Assembly (NCBI GenBank): GCA_963711065.1
Contig: CAVQCO010000006.1
Location: 1-64,000, forward strand
Source of the DNA: Bog-473 sp963711065
GTDB taxonomy: Bacteria; Actinomycetota; Acidimicrobiia; Acidimicrobiales; RAAP-2
Direction: 5' to 3'
DNA: 64,000 nucleotides
The notes beneath the pieces are model-generated. The model saw nothing but the letters and a program-made list of their open reading frames with translations. It made no database searches and was not told the DNA's origin. Of this stretch, positions 24,502 to 33,343 are shown piece after piece (positions within the stretch are counted from its first letter, which is position 1; the number at the start of each line of letters is the position of its first letter). The position numbers and the translations under genes were made by a program.

Positions 24502-25839
24502 TCAGCCGGTCGCCGACGTCGCTTCGAGCTTCTCCACGAACCAGTCGCGAGCGAGGCGCGCGACGGTTTCGAGAGCGCCGGGCTCTTCGAAGAGATGCGT
24601 CGCGCCCGGCACCACGGTCAGGGAGCTCTCGCAGCGCAGCTCGGTCTGCGCCTTGCGATTCAGCTCCAACACCACCTCGTCGTGGCCGCCGACGATGAGC
24701 AGCGTCGGCGCCGTCACGGCGGGGAGCACCGGACCAGCCAGGTCTGGACGTCCACCCCGTGCGACGATCGCCGAGACGTGGCACGCAGGTTGTGCCGCCG
24801 CCCACAACGCTGCGGCCGCTCCCGTGCTGGCGCCGAAGAAGCCGACACGTGCCGACGGCACCTCGGGCTGGGCCCGGGCCCACTGCGTGGCGTCGCCCAA
24901 GCGGCGGGCCAGCAAGCGGACGTCGAAGACGTAGGAGCGGTCGGGTTCCTCCTCCTCGGTCAGCAGGTCGACCAACAACGTGGCCAGGCCGGCCTGGTTG
25001 AGGACCCTCGCCACATGGCGATTGCGCGGGCTGTGACGGCTGCTCCCGCTCCCGTGGGCGAAGACCACGGTGCCGATCGGGTCGGGGGGCACCGTCAGCC
25101 TCCCTGCCAGGGCCACGCCCTCGCAGGCGACGTCGACGTCCTCGTCGCGGACGAGGTCGCCACCACTCCGCGTCGCGTCCTCCGTCGTGCCGCCGTCTCC
25201 CGCATCGGCACGACGGAGGAGCTCGACGACCTGATCGTCCGTCGTCTGCGCGAAGTCGCGATACCACTCACCGACTGCGTAGAAGGGCTCGGGGACCTCG
25301 ACACAGACCATCTCGTCGCACACCTCGCGCAGCTCGGCCACCGCTCCGCGTGAGGCGACCGGCACCGCCAACACGACGCGGGCCGCGCCGTGGGCGCGGG
25401 CCACCTCGCACGCCGCACGGGCCGTCGACCCGGTGGCGATCCCGTCGTCGACGATGACCGCACACTTCGCGCGGAGATCGACGCGCGGGCGGTCGCCCCG
25501 GTACCGGCGGGCACGCCGCTCGAGCTCCGCACGCTCGCGGCGCGCCACCGTCTCGAGATCGTGGGCGTCCAGAGCACAGGAACGCATGACCTCGTCGTTC
25601 TCGACCAGGACGCCGCCCTCGCCGACCGCACCCATCGCCAGCTCGGGTTGGAAGGGGACGCCCAGCTTTCGCACCACGATGACGTCGAGCGGCGCGGCCA
25701 GGGCCCGGGCCACCTCGGCCGCCACCGGGACGCCGCCCCGGGGGAGTCCGAGCACCACGGCATCGTCCCCGCCGATGCCGGCCCGCCGCACCTCCTCGGC
25801 CAGGTGACGACCGGCGTCGACCCGATCGCGGAACCTCAT
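24502..25839 (-). CDS. phosphoribosyltransferase fused to dienelactone-hydrolase-like domain
   Basis: The 445-residue fusion protein has a type I phosphoribosyltransferase domain in its first half, with the PRPP loop VIVDDGIATGST and the flexible front LGLPRGGVPVAAEVARAL. From about residue 235 it is an alpha/beta hydrolase: TVVFAHGSGSSRHSPRN, nucleophile GASTGAAAAL, Asp in IVGGHDEVV and His in PGATHLFEEPG. Similar fusions occur in actinobacteria, but the reaction of the pair is not known to me. ATG 25839 is chosen because GAGGAGG lies six bases upstream; ATG 25860 in frame lacks this. The MFS gene follows without a gap. Confidence 0.86.
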   Translation of the reverse strand: MRFRDRVDAGRHLAEEVRRAGIGGDDAVVLGLPRGGVPVAAEVARALAAPLDVIVVRKLGVPFQPELAMGAVGEGGVLVENDEVMRSCALDAHDLETVARRERAELERRARRYRGDRPRVDLRAKCAVIVDDGIATGSTARAACEVARAHGAARVVLAVPVASRGAVAELREVCDEMVCVEVPEPFYAVGEWYRDFAQTTDDQVVELLRRADAGDGGTTEDATRSGGDLVRDEDVDVACEGVALAGRLTVPPDPIGTVVFAHGSGSSRHSPRNRHVARVLNQAGLATLLVDLLTEEEEPDRSYVFDVRLLARRLGDATQWARAQPEVPSARVGFFGASTGAAAALWAAAQPACHVSAIVARGGRPDLAGPVLPAVTAPTLLIVGGHDEVVLELNRKAQTELRCESSLTVVPGATHLFEEPGALETVARLARDWFVEKLEATSATG

Positions 25840-25977
25840 GACCACCTCCTCGGTGCCCATTTGCAGTGTCTCTTGTACCTACCCACGGCGACTAGAGCCG
25901 ATGGTCCCTTGGAGCGCACGATCTCGGGACAGGCACTCCCCCTGGTGGCTCAGGCACGGTGCTACGTTCCCCGAGGA

Positions 25978-28215
25978 GTGCCGAGAGGGGTTGAGCAAGG
26001 GGTCAGGAGCCAGGCTGAGCCGGCGCCGCGCCGCACACGTCGGCGCCCCTTCCGCAAGGACATCGAAGGCCTGCGTGCCGTGGCCATCCTCGCGGTCGTG
26101 CTCTACCACGCCCACGTCGGCGCACTGCCGGGGGGGTTCGTCGGCGTCGACGTCTTCTTCGTGATCTCGGGCTACCTCATCACCGACCATCTCTGGCGCG
26201 AGGTGCACGACAGCGGGCGCCTCTCCTTCAGTGCGTTCTACGGGCGGCGCATCCGGCGCCTGCTGCCCGCGTCCTTCCTCGTGCTGGCCTTCACGGCGGT
26301 CGCGTCCGCCGCCATCCTCCCGCCACTGACGGCCCGTTCGGTCCTGAAGGACGGCATGGCCTGCGCGCTCTACGTGGGCAACTACCGTTTCGCCTTCCTC
26401 CAGACCAACTACCTCACGGCGTCGGCCGCGCCCTCGCCGTTCCAGCAGTACTGGTCGCTCGGCGTGGAGGAACAGTTCTACCTGATCTGGCCCGCGGTGC
26501 TCCTGCTGGCCTCCCTCGCCTGGAGCCGACGTGCCGCGCACCACCGGCGACCGCCCTCACGCGGCGTGGCGGCCGGCGTCCTGGGCCTCATAGCGGTGTC
26601 CTCGTGCGCCTTCTCGGTCTGGTTGACCCACGCCTCGGAGCCCTGGGCCTTCTTCTCCCTTCCGACGCGGGCTTGGGAGCTGGCGGTGGGCGGTCTCGTC
26701 GCGTTGGGCGCTCCCCTCCTCGGGCGGGTGCGCGGACGGCCCCTGTTGGGGTGGATCGGCGTGGGCCTCGTGGTGTGGGCCGTCGTCACCTTCTCCGCCA
26801 CCACTCCCTATCCCGGCACCGCTGCCCTCGTGCCGGTCCTCGGGGCGGCCGCCATCATCGCCGCCGGCTGCGGGGCGCGCTCGGAGCACGGCCCCGTACA
26901 GGTGCTGGGCGTCGCACCGATGCAGGTGGTTGGGCGGGTCTCGTACTCGTGGTACCTCTGGCACTGGCCGCTGCTGATCCTCGTGCCCGTCGCGCTGGGC
27001 CATGCCCTCTCGCTCGCGCAGAACCTCGCGGTCGCCGCCCTCAGCTTCGTGGTCGCCACGGCGACGTTCGTGCTCGTCGAGCGCCCGGTTCGCCTCTCGG
27101 CCTGGCTGACCTCACGGCCACGCCGCAGCCTGAGCCTCGGCGCGGGGCTCTCGGTGGCGGCGCTGGGCGCCTGCGTGCTGGCCGTCGTGTCGCTGCCGGG
27201 CCTGAGCGGGACCGGAACGGCGCCGGTGGCCGCAGCGGCCGTCCGCGCCTCGACGCAGGCGCAGACGAAGGTGCACACGTCGTCGGCCCCCGCGCCGTCG
27301 GACGCCCCCGACCAGCTGCTGCAGCAGCTGGATCGGAGCACGGCGGCGATCCACCAGCAGGTGGCCCGCTCGCTCGCCGTCGACGACGTCCCGGCCAACT
27401 TGGACCCCAGTCTCCCGGACGCCAACGCCGACGAGCCGCCCGTCTTCGTCGACGGGTGCCTCGACAGCTACACCGACGCCTCGCTCCGGCCGTGCGTGTT
27501 CGGGGATCCGACCTCGACCACCACCGTGGTCCTCTTCGGCGACTCCCACGCCGCCATGTGGTTCCCCGCCGTCGACCAGGCGGCCCAGCAGCTCGGTTGG
27601 CGACTGGTCACCTGGACGAAGGCCACCTGCCCACCCTTCCCACTGCCCATCTTCAGCCCGGTGTTGGGGCGGACCTTCTCCGAGTGCGACGAGTGGCGGG
27701 CCGACGTGCTGAGCCAGATCGCCGCCATCCACCCCGCGCTCGTGATCCTCGGGGTGGCCCGCCACTACACGGACGTCTACAACTTCACCCCCTACAGCCC
27801 CGTCTGGCTCACGGGGCTCGGGCAGGAGGTGGGCGACATCCGGAGCCTGGGCGCGCAGGTGGCCGTCTTCGGAGCCATCCCCAAGCCACCCTTCGACGTC
27901 CCGGGTTGCCTCTCGGCGCACCTGACCGACGCCACGGCCTGCTCGGTGCCGGTCGCGGTGGGTCTCGACGCCGGCGGCATCGCCGCCGAGATGTCCGTGG
28001 TGACCGAGAACGGCGGGACCTACGTCGACAGCCGGCCCTGGTTCTGCACGAACACCACCTGCGCCGTCATGGTGGACAACCTCGTCGTCTATCGCGACGA
28101 CAACCACCTGACCCAGGCCTACGCCTCGTTCCTCACGCCCGCGGTCCAACCTGCCCTGCAGAGGGCCGCGGCCGGCGCGCCGGTGGTGACCCTGGCCCGA
28201 AAGAGCCCGCCCTAG
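25978..28215 (+). CDS. OafA/YrhL-type acyltransferase with SGNH domain
   Basis: The 745-residue protein has two domains. The N-terminal acyltransferase-3 membrane domain starts at FRKDIEGLRAVAILAVVLYHA (catalytic H44) and continues with GGFVGVDVFFVISGYLIT, FYGRRIRRLLPA and YWSLGVEEQFYLIWP over about ten helices. After a linker (about 415-500) comes an SGNH hydrolase domain with GDSH (521-524) and the D-x-x-H pair D707/H710. Such proteins acetylate cell-surface polysaccharides or peptidoglycan, passing acyl groups across the membrane. GTG 25978 has an AGGA site directly upstream. The stop overlaps the convergent hydrogenase protease gene. Confidence 0.88.
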   Translation: MPRGVEQGVRSQAEPAPRRTRRRPFRKDIEGLRAVAILAVVLYHAHVGALPGGFVGVDVFFVISGYLITDHLWREVHDSGRLSFSAFYGRRIRRLLPASFLVLAFTAVASAAILPPLTARSVLKDGMACALYVGNYRFAFLQTNYLTASAAPSPFQQYWSLGVEEQFYLIWPAVLLLASLAWSRRAAHHRRPPSRGVAAGVLGLIAVSSCAFSVWLTHASEPWAFFSLPTRAWELAVGGLVALGAPLLGRVRGRPLLGWIGVGLVVWAVVTFSATTPYPGTAALVPVLGAAAIIAAGCGARSEHGPVQVLGVAPMQVVGRVSYSWYLWHWPLLILVPVALGHALSLAQNLAVAALSFVVATATFVLVERPVRLSAWLTSRPRRSLSLGAGLSVAALGACVLAVVSLPGLSGTGTAPVAAAAVRASTQAQTKVHTSSAPAPSDAPDQLLQQLDRSTAAIHQQVARSLAVDDVPANLDPSLPDANADEPPVFVDGCLDSYTDASLRPCVFGDPTSTTTVVLFGDSHAAMWFPAVDQAAQQLGWRLVTWTKATCPPFPLPIFSPVLGRTFSECDEWRADVLSQIAAIHPALVILGVARHYTDVYNFTPYSPVWLTGLGQEVGDIRSLGAQVAVFGAIPKPPFDVPGCLSAHLTDATACSVPVAVGLDAGGIAAEMSVVTENGGTYVDSRPWFCTNTTCAVMVDNLVVYRDDNHLTQAYASFLTPAVQPALQRAAAGAPVVTLARKSPP

Positions 28216-28706
28216 GCGGCGGTCACCGGCGGCCGACGGGCGAGCTCGACCACCAGGTCGGCCGCCCGCGCGACGCCCCGCCGCACGGACGGGGTCAAGC
28301 CCGCACCGTGGCCGAAGTCCTCACCGGCGATGCCGACCAGCGTCACCCGGGCCGGGGCCGTCCCCAGGGTGCGGGCGATGCGGAGCACGTCGATCACGCC
28401 GAGACCATGGCTGCCGGGCGTCGTCGCCGTCCGGTCGCACGGCTCCGGCGGGGTCGTCAGTTCCAGCTCCATGACCCGCACCCCTCCGGGAGCACCGTCC
28501 ATCGCCACGGCGTCGACGACGATGGCGAGGTCCGCGCCGTCCCACGTTCCGAGCAGCTGCAGCGGTGAGGCGAACGCGCCGAGCACCTCCGCGCCGGCGA
28601 CCCGACCCGCCAACCGGTCCAGTACGACTGCGCCCGCGGCGTCGTCCCGACGGAACTCCGATCCGACCGCGGCGATCACGACGCGGGTGCGCCGCGGTGC
28701 GGTCAT
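28212..28706 (-). CDS. hydrogenase maturation protease
   Basis: The 164-residue protein of the HycI/HoxM peptidase family starts with IAAVGSEFRRDDAAGAVVLDRL, whose acidic pair binds nickel. It also has IVVDAV and the GSHGLGVIDVLRIARTLG histidine segment. Family members clip the C-terminal tail of the hydrogenase large subunit after the last Cys-x2-Cys-x2-His motif, once NiFe(CN)2CO is inserted. The large subunit upstream carries such a motif and a nine-residue tail. ATG 28706 overlaps the large-subunit stop as ATGA, so the pair is coupled. Confidence 0.9.
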   Translation of the reverse strand: MTAPRRTRVVIAAVGSEFRRDDAAGAVVLDRLAGRVAGAEVLGAFASPLQLLGTWDGADLAIVVDAVAMDGAPGGVRVMELELTTPPEPCDRTATTPGSHGLGVIDVLRIARTLGTAPARVTLVGIAGEDFGHGAGLTPSVRRGVARAADLVVELARRPPVTAA

Positions 28707-30006
28707 ACGCGGTTGACCGTCACGTCGAGAAAGTGCGTGGCGCACGAGATGCAGGGGTCGTGGTTGCGGACCGCCTGCTCGCTCCTCCAGGTCAGCTCGT
28801 CGTCGCTGAGGTCGAGCGACGCCTGCACGGTCCGGCGGATGTCGGACTCTATGGTGATCTGGTTCTGCGACGTGGGGGGCACGATGCGCGCCTCGGCGAT
28901 GGAACCCTCGTCGTCGATGCGGTAGCGATGGAAGAGGAGGCCCCGCGGCGCCTCGGTCGCGCCGGTGCCGATGCCACCGCCAGCGGGGACGGCAACGTGC
29001 GAGGGCTCCGGCGGCTCGTAGTGCTCGACGAGGTGGAGCGCCTCGTGGCAGGCGACGACGATCTCCACGGCGCGCACGACGATGCTCTGGAAGGGATTGG
29101 TGCACGTGCGGCCCAGACCCGCCCGCGTCGCCGCCTCGGCCGCCACGTCGGGCAGCTCCGACGAGTTGAGGGCGTAGCGGGCCAACGGCCCGGTCAGGTA
29201 CTCGAGCCGGTTCTCCAAGCGGGCGTGCAGCGCGGTCGAACGGGCCACGTGCTCCTCGACGACGAGATCGGCGAAGCCGGCCGCGGTCGTGTCCAGGCCG
29301 TCCGACGAGACGACCCGGCCCGACTCGAGCGGGTAGCGACCGGGCTCACGCAGCGCCACGAAGCGGTAGTCGCCCCGCACGTCGGGGAAGTCGAACCCGG
29401 CCACCCACTCCACGGTCGCCAGCGCCTGCTCGAGGGCGTCGGCGAGCGGGGCCGCCAGGGCGGCGACCTCGGCCCTGGCGGGAGCGCGGTAGAACCCCCG
29501 ACCTTGACGTTGACGGGGTGGATGGCCCGCCCGCCGACCGTCTCCATGATGCGGTTGCCCATCTTCTTCAGTGCCAGGCCACGCTCGAAGGCCGGCCGGT
29601 GCAGCTGCGCCATCTCCACCGCGTCCTGGCAGCCGAGGAAGTCGGGGGCGTGCAGCAGGTGGACGTGGAGAGAGTGGCTCTGCATCCACTCACCGCAATA
29701 GAGGAGACGGCGCAGGTCGGCGATGCCGCGCCCGACCTGCATCCCCAGGGCGTCCTCCACCGCGGCGCAGGCGCTCATCTGGTACGCCACCGGGCAGATG
29801 CCGCAGATGCGGGCGGTGAGGTCGGGCGCCTCGGTGGCGCGGCGACCCCGCAGGAAAGCCTCGAAGAACCGAGGGGGCTCGAAGATGCGCAGCTCCACAT
29901 CCTCGACCCGCCCGTCCCGCACCTCGACGCGCAGCGAGCCCTCGCCTTCGACGCGCGCCAGTGCTCCGACGGAGACCGTCCGCCGACGCTCGTCCGGAGG
30001 AGTCAC
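28703..30006 (-). pseudogene. hyhL: group 3b-like NiFe hydrogenase large subunit, interrupted by a one-base frameshift
   Basis: The subunit is read in two frames. From GTG 30006 the N-terminal part carries ARICGICP (C68, C71). After HPVNVKVGG the frame is lost in a run of five G (plus-strand C, 29495-29499). One extra G would restore VGGFYRAPAR and join the second frame, which ends with DPCISCATHF (C419, C422, H425) and tail FLDVTVNRV. The repaired protein would have 434 residues, typical for the family, with both NiFe-binding cysteine pairs. The indel may be a sequencing error or a recent mutation. The start overlaps the small-subunit stop as GTGA. NADP-linked cytoplasmic H2 oxidation is expected if intact. 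Confidence 0.88.
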
Positions 30007-30815
30007 GGCGCCGCCCCGGTCGGCGCGCTGCCGGCGCGGGTGCGGAGCGTGACGGCCTGGCGTCCGAACACCTCGTTGCCCGTGTAGAAGGTGGAGAACA
30101 GGCGTGCCGCGTCCATGGGTGTCATGCCCCCTTCGAGCAGATGCTCGGCCAGCGCGTGCGTGTTCGCGCCGCCGACGGGCCCGAAGCAGCCGTAGCAGCC
30201 CCGGCCCACCGACGGGCACAGCGCACCGCAGCCGGCCCGGGTCACGGGCCCCAGGCAGGGCGTCCCGTGGGCGACCAGGACGCACACGGTGCCCCGGCCC
30301 TTGCACTGCTGGCACACCGTGTGGTCCGGGATGACGGGGCGCCGGGCGACGAGTGAGGCCGTGATGACCTCGAGCAGCTGGTGCCGATCGATCGGACAGC
30401 CGTTGAGCTCGAAGTCGACCGTCACGTGCGCGGAGATCGGCGTCGAGGTGGCGAGCGACGAGACGTACTCGGGATGGGCGTAGATCGCGCCGACGAACTC
30501 CCCCTCTTCGGTGGCGTTGCGCAACGCCTGCACGCCGCCCGACGTGGCACAGGCACCGATGGTGATCAGCCGGTGCGAGGCGGCGCGCACCGCGCGGATC
30601 CGTTCGGCGTCCTCCGCGGTGGTGATGGAACCCTCGACCAGGGAGACGTCGTACGGGCCGTCCACATGGGCCCGGGTCATCTCGGTGAAGTGGGCGATCC
30701 GCACCGCGCCGGCGAGCGCGAGCAGTTCGTCCTCGCAGTCGAGCAGGCTCAGCTGGCACCCGTCACACGACGCGAACTTCCACACCGCCAACGTGGGGAC
30801 GGCGTCGGGCGTCAC
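30003..30815 (-). CDS. hyhS: NiFe hydrogenase small subunit
   Basis: The 270-residue protein lacks a Tat signal, so it is cytoplasmic. It has the proximal cluster motif ASCDGCQLSLLD, GACATSGGVQ and LNGCPIDRHQLLEVI. A Cys-rich tail (CQQCKGRGTVC, CLGPVTRAGCGALCPSVGRGCYGCFGP) can hold further Fe-S clusters, as in group 3 hydrogenases. It transfers electrons from the NiFe site to the diaphorase subunits. GTG 30815 overlaps the gamma-subunit stop as GTGA. Its clean frame suggests the operon is not generally decayed. Confidence 0.9.
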   Translation of the reverse strand: MTPDAVPTLAVWKFASCDGCQLSLLDCEDELLALAGAVRIAHFTEMTRAHVDGPYDVSLVEGSITTAEDAERIRAVRAASHRLITIGACATSGGVQALRNATEEGEFVGAIYAHPEYVSSLATSTPISAHVTVDFELNGCPIDRHQLLEVITASLVARRPVIPDHTVCQQCKGRGTVCVLVAHGTPCLGPVTRAGCGALCPSVGRGCYGCFGPVGGANTHALAEHLLEGGMTPMDAARLFSTFYTGNEVFGRQAVTLRTRAGSAPTGAAP

Positions 30816-31672
30816 CGGTTCCGCTCCATGAACAGCACGTCGGCCAGCCCCCCGTAGCGGACGATCGGGCCGTCGCGGCACACCAGCAGCGGCCCGAGCT
30901 GGCAGTGGCCGCACAGGCCGATGCCGCACTGCATGTTGCGCTCCAGGGAGACCCGGACGCGCCCGGGGTCGACCCCGCGGTCCACCAGGGCACGGCCACC
31001 GAAGCGCATCATGATCTCGGGCCCGCAGAGGAGGGCCAGCGACCCGGACGCCTCGAACGGTGCGCCCGGCAGCAACGCGGTGACGACGCCGACGAGCCCC
31101 GTCCAGCCCGGCGCCGCCACGTCCACGGAGATCCCCACGTGGGCCCCCGCCTCCTCCCAGGCCGTGAGGTCCTCGCCGAAGAGGATCTGGTCCGGCGAGC
31201 GCGCTCCGGCGAGCACGAAGACGCGGCCACGGCCGGCCCGGTGGCGTGCCACGAGGTCGCGCACGGCGCCGCGCAGGGGGGCCAGGCCGATACCGCCGGC
31301 CAGGACCACCACGTCGACGCCGTCCTCCACCTCGTCGACGCCCCATGTCGTCCCGAACGGGCCGCGGATCCCGACCAGCGATCCCACCGGCGCGTCGCAG
31401 AGCGCCGCGGTGACCGCGCCCACCCGGCGGATGGAATGCTCCACCGGTCCCTGCGCACCGGGCGCACTGGACATGGACACCGCGACCTCGCCCCGGCCGA
31501 AGGAGGTGACCATGTTGAACTGCCCGTGCCGGAAGGGCGGTGCCGGCCCCTCCGCCGGCTCGAGCGACAGCGTCACCACGTCGGCGGCCTCCTCCCGCCG
31601 GCCCACCACCACGTACGGCGCGGGCACCAGCGGCCCGGTGGCCCAGGCGCCGGCGGCGGCCTCAGCGAGCAT
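30812..31672 (-). CDS. hyhG: hydrogenase gamma subunit (FAD/NAD(P)-binding, 2Fe-2S)
   Basis: The 286-residue ferredoxin-reductase-like protein has an FAD domain (RHGQFNMVTSFGRGEVAVSMSS), an NAD(P) domain (VVLAGGIGLAPLRGAV) and a C-terminal 2Fe-2S motif, CGIGLCGHCQLGPLLVC, of the dihydroorotate dehydrogenase B electron-transfer type. In sulfhydrogenase-type (group 3b) enzymes this subunit carries NADP(H) chemistry. It overlaps the preceding cyclic-nucleotide-domain gene by 11 bases and the small-subunit start by four. The start is ATG 31672. Confidence 0.9.
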   Translation of the reverse strand: MLAEAAAGAWATGPLVPAPYVVVGRREEAADVVTLSLEPAEGPAPPFRHGQFNMVTSFGRGEVAVSMSSAPGAQGPVEHSIRRVGAVTAALCDAPVGSLVGIRGPFGTTWGVDEVEDGVDVVVLAGGIGLAPLRGAVRDLVARHRAGRGRVFVLAGARSPDQILFGEDLTAWEEAGAHVGISVDVAAPGWTGLVGVVTALLPGAPFEASGSLALLCGPEIMMRFGGRALVDRGVDPGRVRVSLERNMQCGIGLCGHCQLGPLLVCRDGPIVRYGGLADVLFMERNR

Positions 31673-32132
31673 CGCTCTTGCCGTAGATGTCGAGCAACCG
31701 GATGCGGGTCGCCTGGAGCCGCTCGAGGATCACGCCCGTGAGCCGGTCCAGGAGGAGGAACCCGATCATCGGGTGCTCCGCGAGCGCCACCCGCAACCGG
31801 GCGGTGTCGACACAGACCACCTCCACCTCGTCGACGGCCCGAGCGTCGAACTGGTAGCGGAAGGGCGGGGCGGCCCACGACAGCCCGACCACCTGCCCCG
31901 CCCTCAGCGTCTCGAGGACCATCGGACCGCGGTTGGGCGCGTGGATCTCAATGGAGACACAGCCCTTGGTGATGAAGTACGTGACGTCGGCGGGGCTCCC
32001 CTCGCGGAAGAGCAGCACGCCGGGGCGGAACCTGGCGGTCTCGGCCTGCTCGGCGACGAGCGCAACGGCCTCGGGCGGGAAGCCGGCCAAGAACGCGTGG
32101 CCCGAGAGGAGGGTGCGGGCGGCCTCGCTCAC
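31662..32132 (-). CDS. cyclic-nucleotide-binding domain protein inside the hydrogenase operon
   Basis: The 156-residue protein consists of a single CRP/FNR-type cyclic-nucleotide-binding fold: FLAGFPPEAVALVAEQAETARFRPGVLLFREGSPADVTYFITKG, then VLETLRAGQVVGLSWA, and a dimer-like helix at the C-terminus (MIGFLLLDRLTGVILERLQATRIRLLDIYG). There is no helix-turn-helix domain, so it is not a classical transcription factor. The phosphate-binding cassette is not well conserved (GLSWAAPPFRYQFDARA), so a ligand is uncertain. GTG 32132 overlaps the beta-subunit stop as GTGA, and the gene overlaps gamma by 11 bases. This implies co-translation with, and perhaps binding to, the hydrogenase. Confidence 0.82.
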   Translation of the reverse strand: MSEAARTLLSGHAFLAGFPPEAVALVAEQAETARFRPGVLLFREGSPADVTYFITKGCVSIEIHAPNRGPMVLETLRAGQVVGLSWAAPPFRYQFDARAVDEVEVVCVDTARLRVALAEHPMIGFLLLDRLTGVILERLQATRIRLLDIYGKSDAR

Positions 32133-33274
32133 TGCACGCCCTCCGCCGCCACGGCGCCGTCGGAGGCCCGGATGGCGGCCGCCTCCTCGGTGATGTCGAT
32201 GCCGACCGGGCACCAGGCGATGCACCGCCCACAACCCACGCAGCCCGACGTGTCGAACTGGTCCCACCAGGTCGACAGCTTGTGGGTGAGCCACTGCCGG
32301 TACCGCGACGCGGTGGTGGGCCGGATCGGCCCGCCGTGCAGATAGGAGTGGTCGACGTCGAAGCACGAGGCCCAGGACCGGTGACGCTCCATCGTGCCGT
32401 CGACCTCGCTCACGTCCTTGACGTCCGCGCAGAAGCAGGTGGGGCAGACCAGGGTGCAGTTGCCGCAGGACAGGCAGCGCTCCGCCACCTCCGCCCACCG
32501 CGGGTGCTCGAGGTTGCGGCCCAGCAGCGCAGCGAGCCCCGCCGTCTCGAGGGAACGCCCCATGCCGGCGCGCGCCCCGTCCACCACGTCCTGACGGGCG
32601 CGGCGGTCGTCCTCCGTGGCCTCGGCCCGGTCCAGCTGCTCCAGCAGCGCCGCCCCGGCCTCGCTGCCCACCCGCACGTAGAACCGGTGCCTCCCCGCAA
32701 CGAGCTCGGTCAGGGCGAGGTCGTAGCCGGCCCGGGCATCGGGGCCCGTGTCCATGGACGTGCAGAAGCAGGTGCCCGACGGCTTTCCGCACTCCACGGC
32801 GACGATGACCGTTCCCGCACGGCGCGCCGTGTAGCGGTCGTCGGGGACCTCCCCGCCGGCCAGGACCCGGTCGAGGACGTCCAGCGCCGCCAGCTCGCAG
32901 GGACGGGCGCCGACGATGGCCACCGGCCGCTCCGGGGCAGGCGGCGCCTGCAGCGACAGGACGCCGTCGGTGGCCGAGGCCCGCCACACCGTCTCGGCAG
33001 GCCGGAAGAACTCCGACTTCCACGACGCCGGCCCCACGGCCCAGCCGAAGAGCTCCGGGTCCCCTCCCTGCTCAATGCGGTACCGGCCCGGTGCCTGGAC
33101 GTCGTGCCAGCCGGCGGGCAGGTCGCCGCGGCCTTTTACCTCCCCATGGACGATGGCGCCGTCACGGGCGACGGGCCCGAGCGTCCGGTACCCGCGCTCG
33201 TCGAGCAGCGCGAGCAGGCTGTCGAGCCCCTCCAGGTCGATGACCGCATCGTCTCCCGGGCGCACCCGGCCCAA
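32129..33274 (-). CDS. hyhB: hydrogenase beta subunit, 4Fe-4S protein
   Basis: The 381-residue protein carries two ferredoxin-type cluster motifs near the C-terminus: CLSCGNCTLVCPTCFC and CVGCGRCIAWCPVGID. It also has extra Cys groups (SGTCFCTSMDTGPDA and GARPCELAALDVLD) typical of the sulfhydrogenase beta subunit, related to anaerobic sulfite reductase A. It relays electrons between the small and gamma subunits. The start is TTG 33274 or GTG 33265 (both in frame, RVRPGDDAV). It is the first gene of the operon, which reads beta, cyclic-nucleotide protein, gamma, small, large, protease. Confidence 0.88.
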   Translation of the reverse strand: MGRVRPGDDAVIDLEGLDSLLALLDERGYRTLGPVARDGAIVHGEVKGRGDLPAGWHDVQAPGRYRIEQGGDPELFGWAVGPASWKSEFFRPAETVWRASATDGVLSLQAPPAPERPVAIVGARPCELAALDVLDRVLAGGEVPDDRYTARRAGTVIVAVECGKPSGTCFCTSMDTGPDARAGYDLALTELVAGRHRFYVRVGSEAGAALLEQLDRAEATEDDRRARQDVVDGARAGMGRSLETAGLAALLGRNLEHPRWAEVAERCLSCGNCTLVCPTCFCADVKDVSEVDGTMERHRSWASCFDVDHSYLHGGPIRPTTASRYRQWLTHKLSTWWDQFDTSGCVGCGRCIAWCPVGIDITEEAAAIRASDGAVAAEGVQ

Positions 33275-33343
33275 CTTATGCCTCGACAGGGGTGGACGCG
33301 GCAGACGCCTCGGGAGACCTGGCGCCGCGGACGACGGCCCCGA

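Noticed and set aside
22379..25267. Minus-strand open frame of over 900 codons and a similar plus-strand one at 22474-25353
   Set aside because: Both cross several well-supported genes in other frames and have Arg/Gly/Pro-rich composition typical of GC-rich shadow frames.
29495..29499. Programmed frameshifting in the hydrogenase large subunit
   Set aside because: A five-G run alone with no visible downstream pseudoknot or stimulatory element is weak; an error or mutation is simpler.
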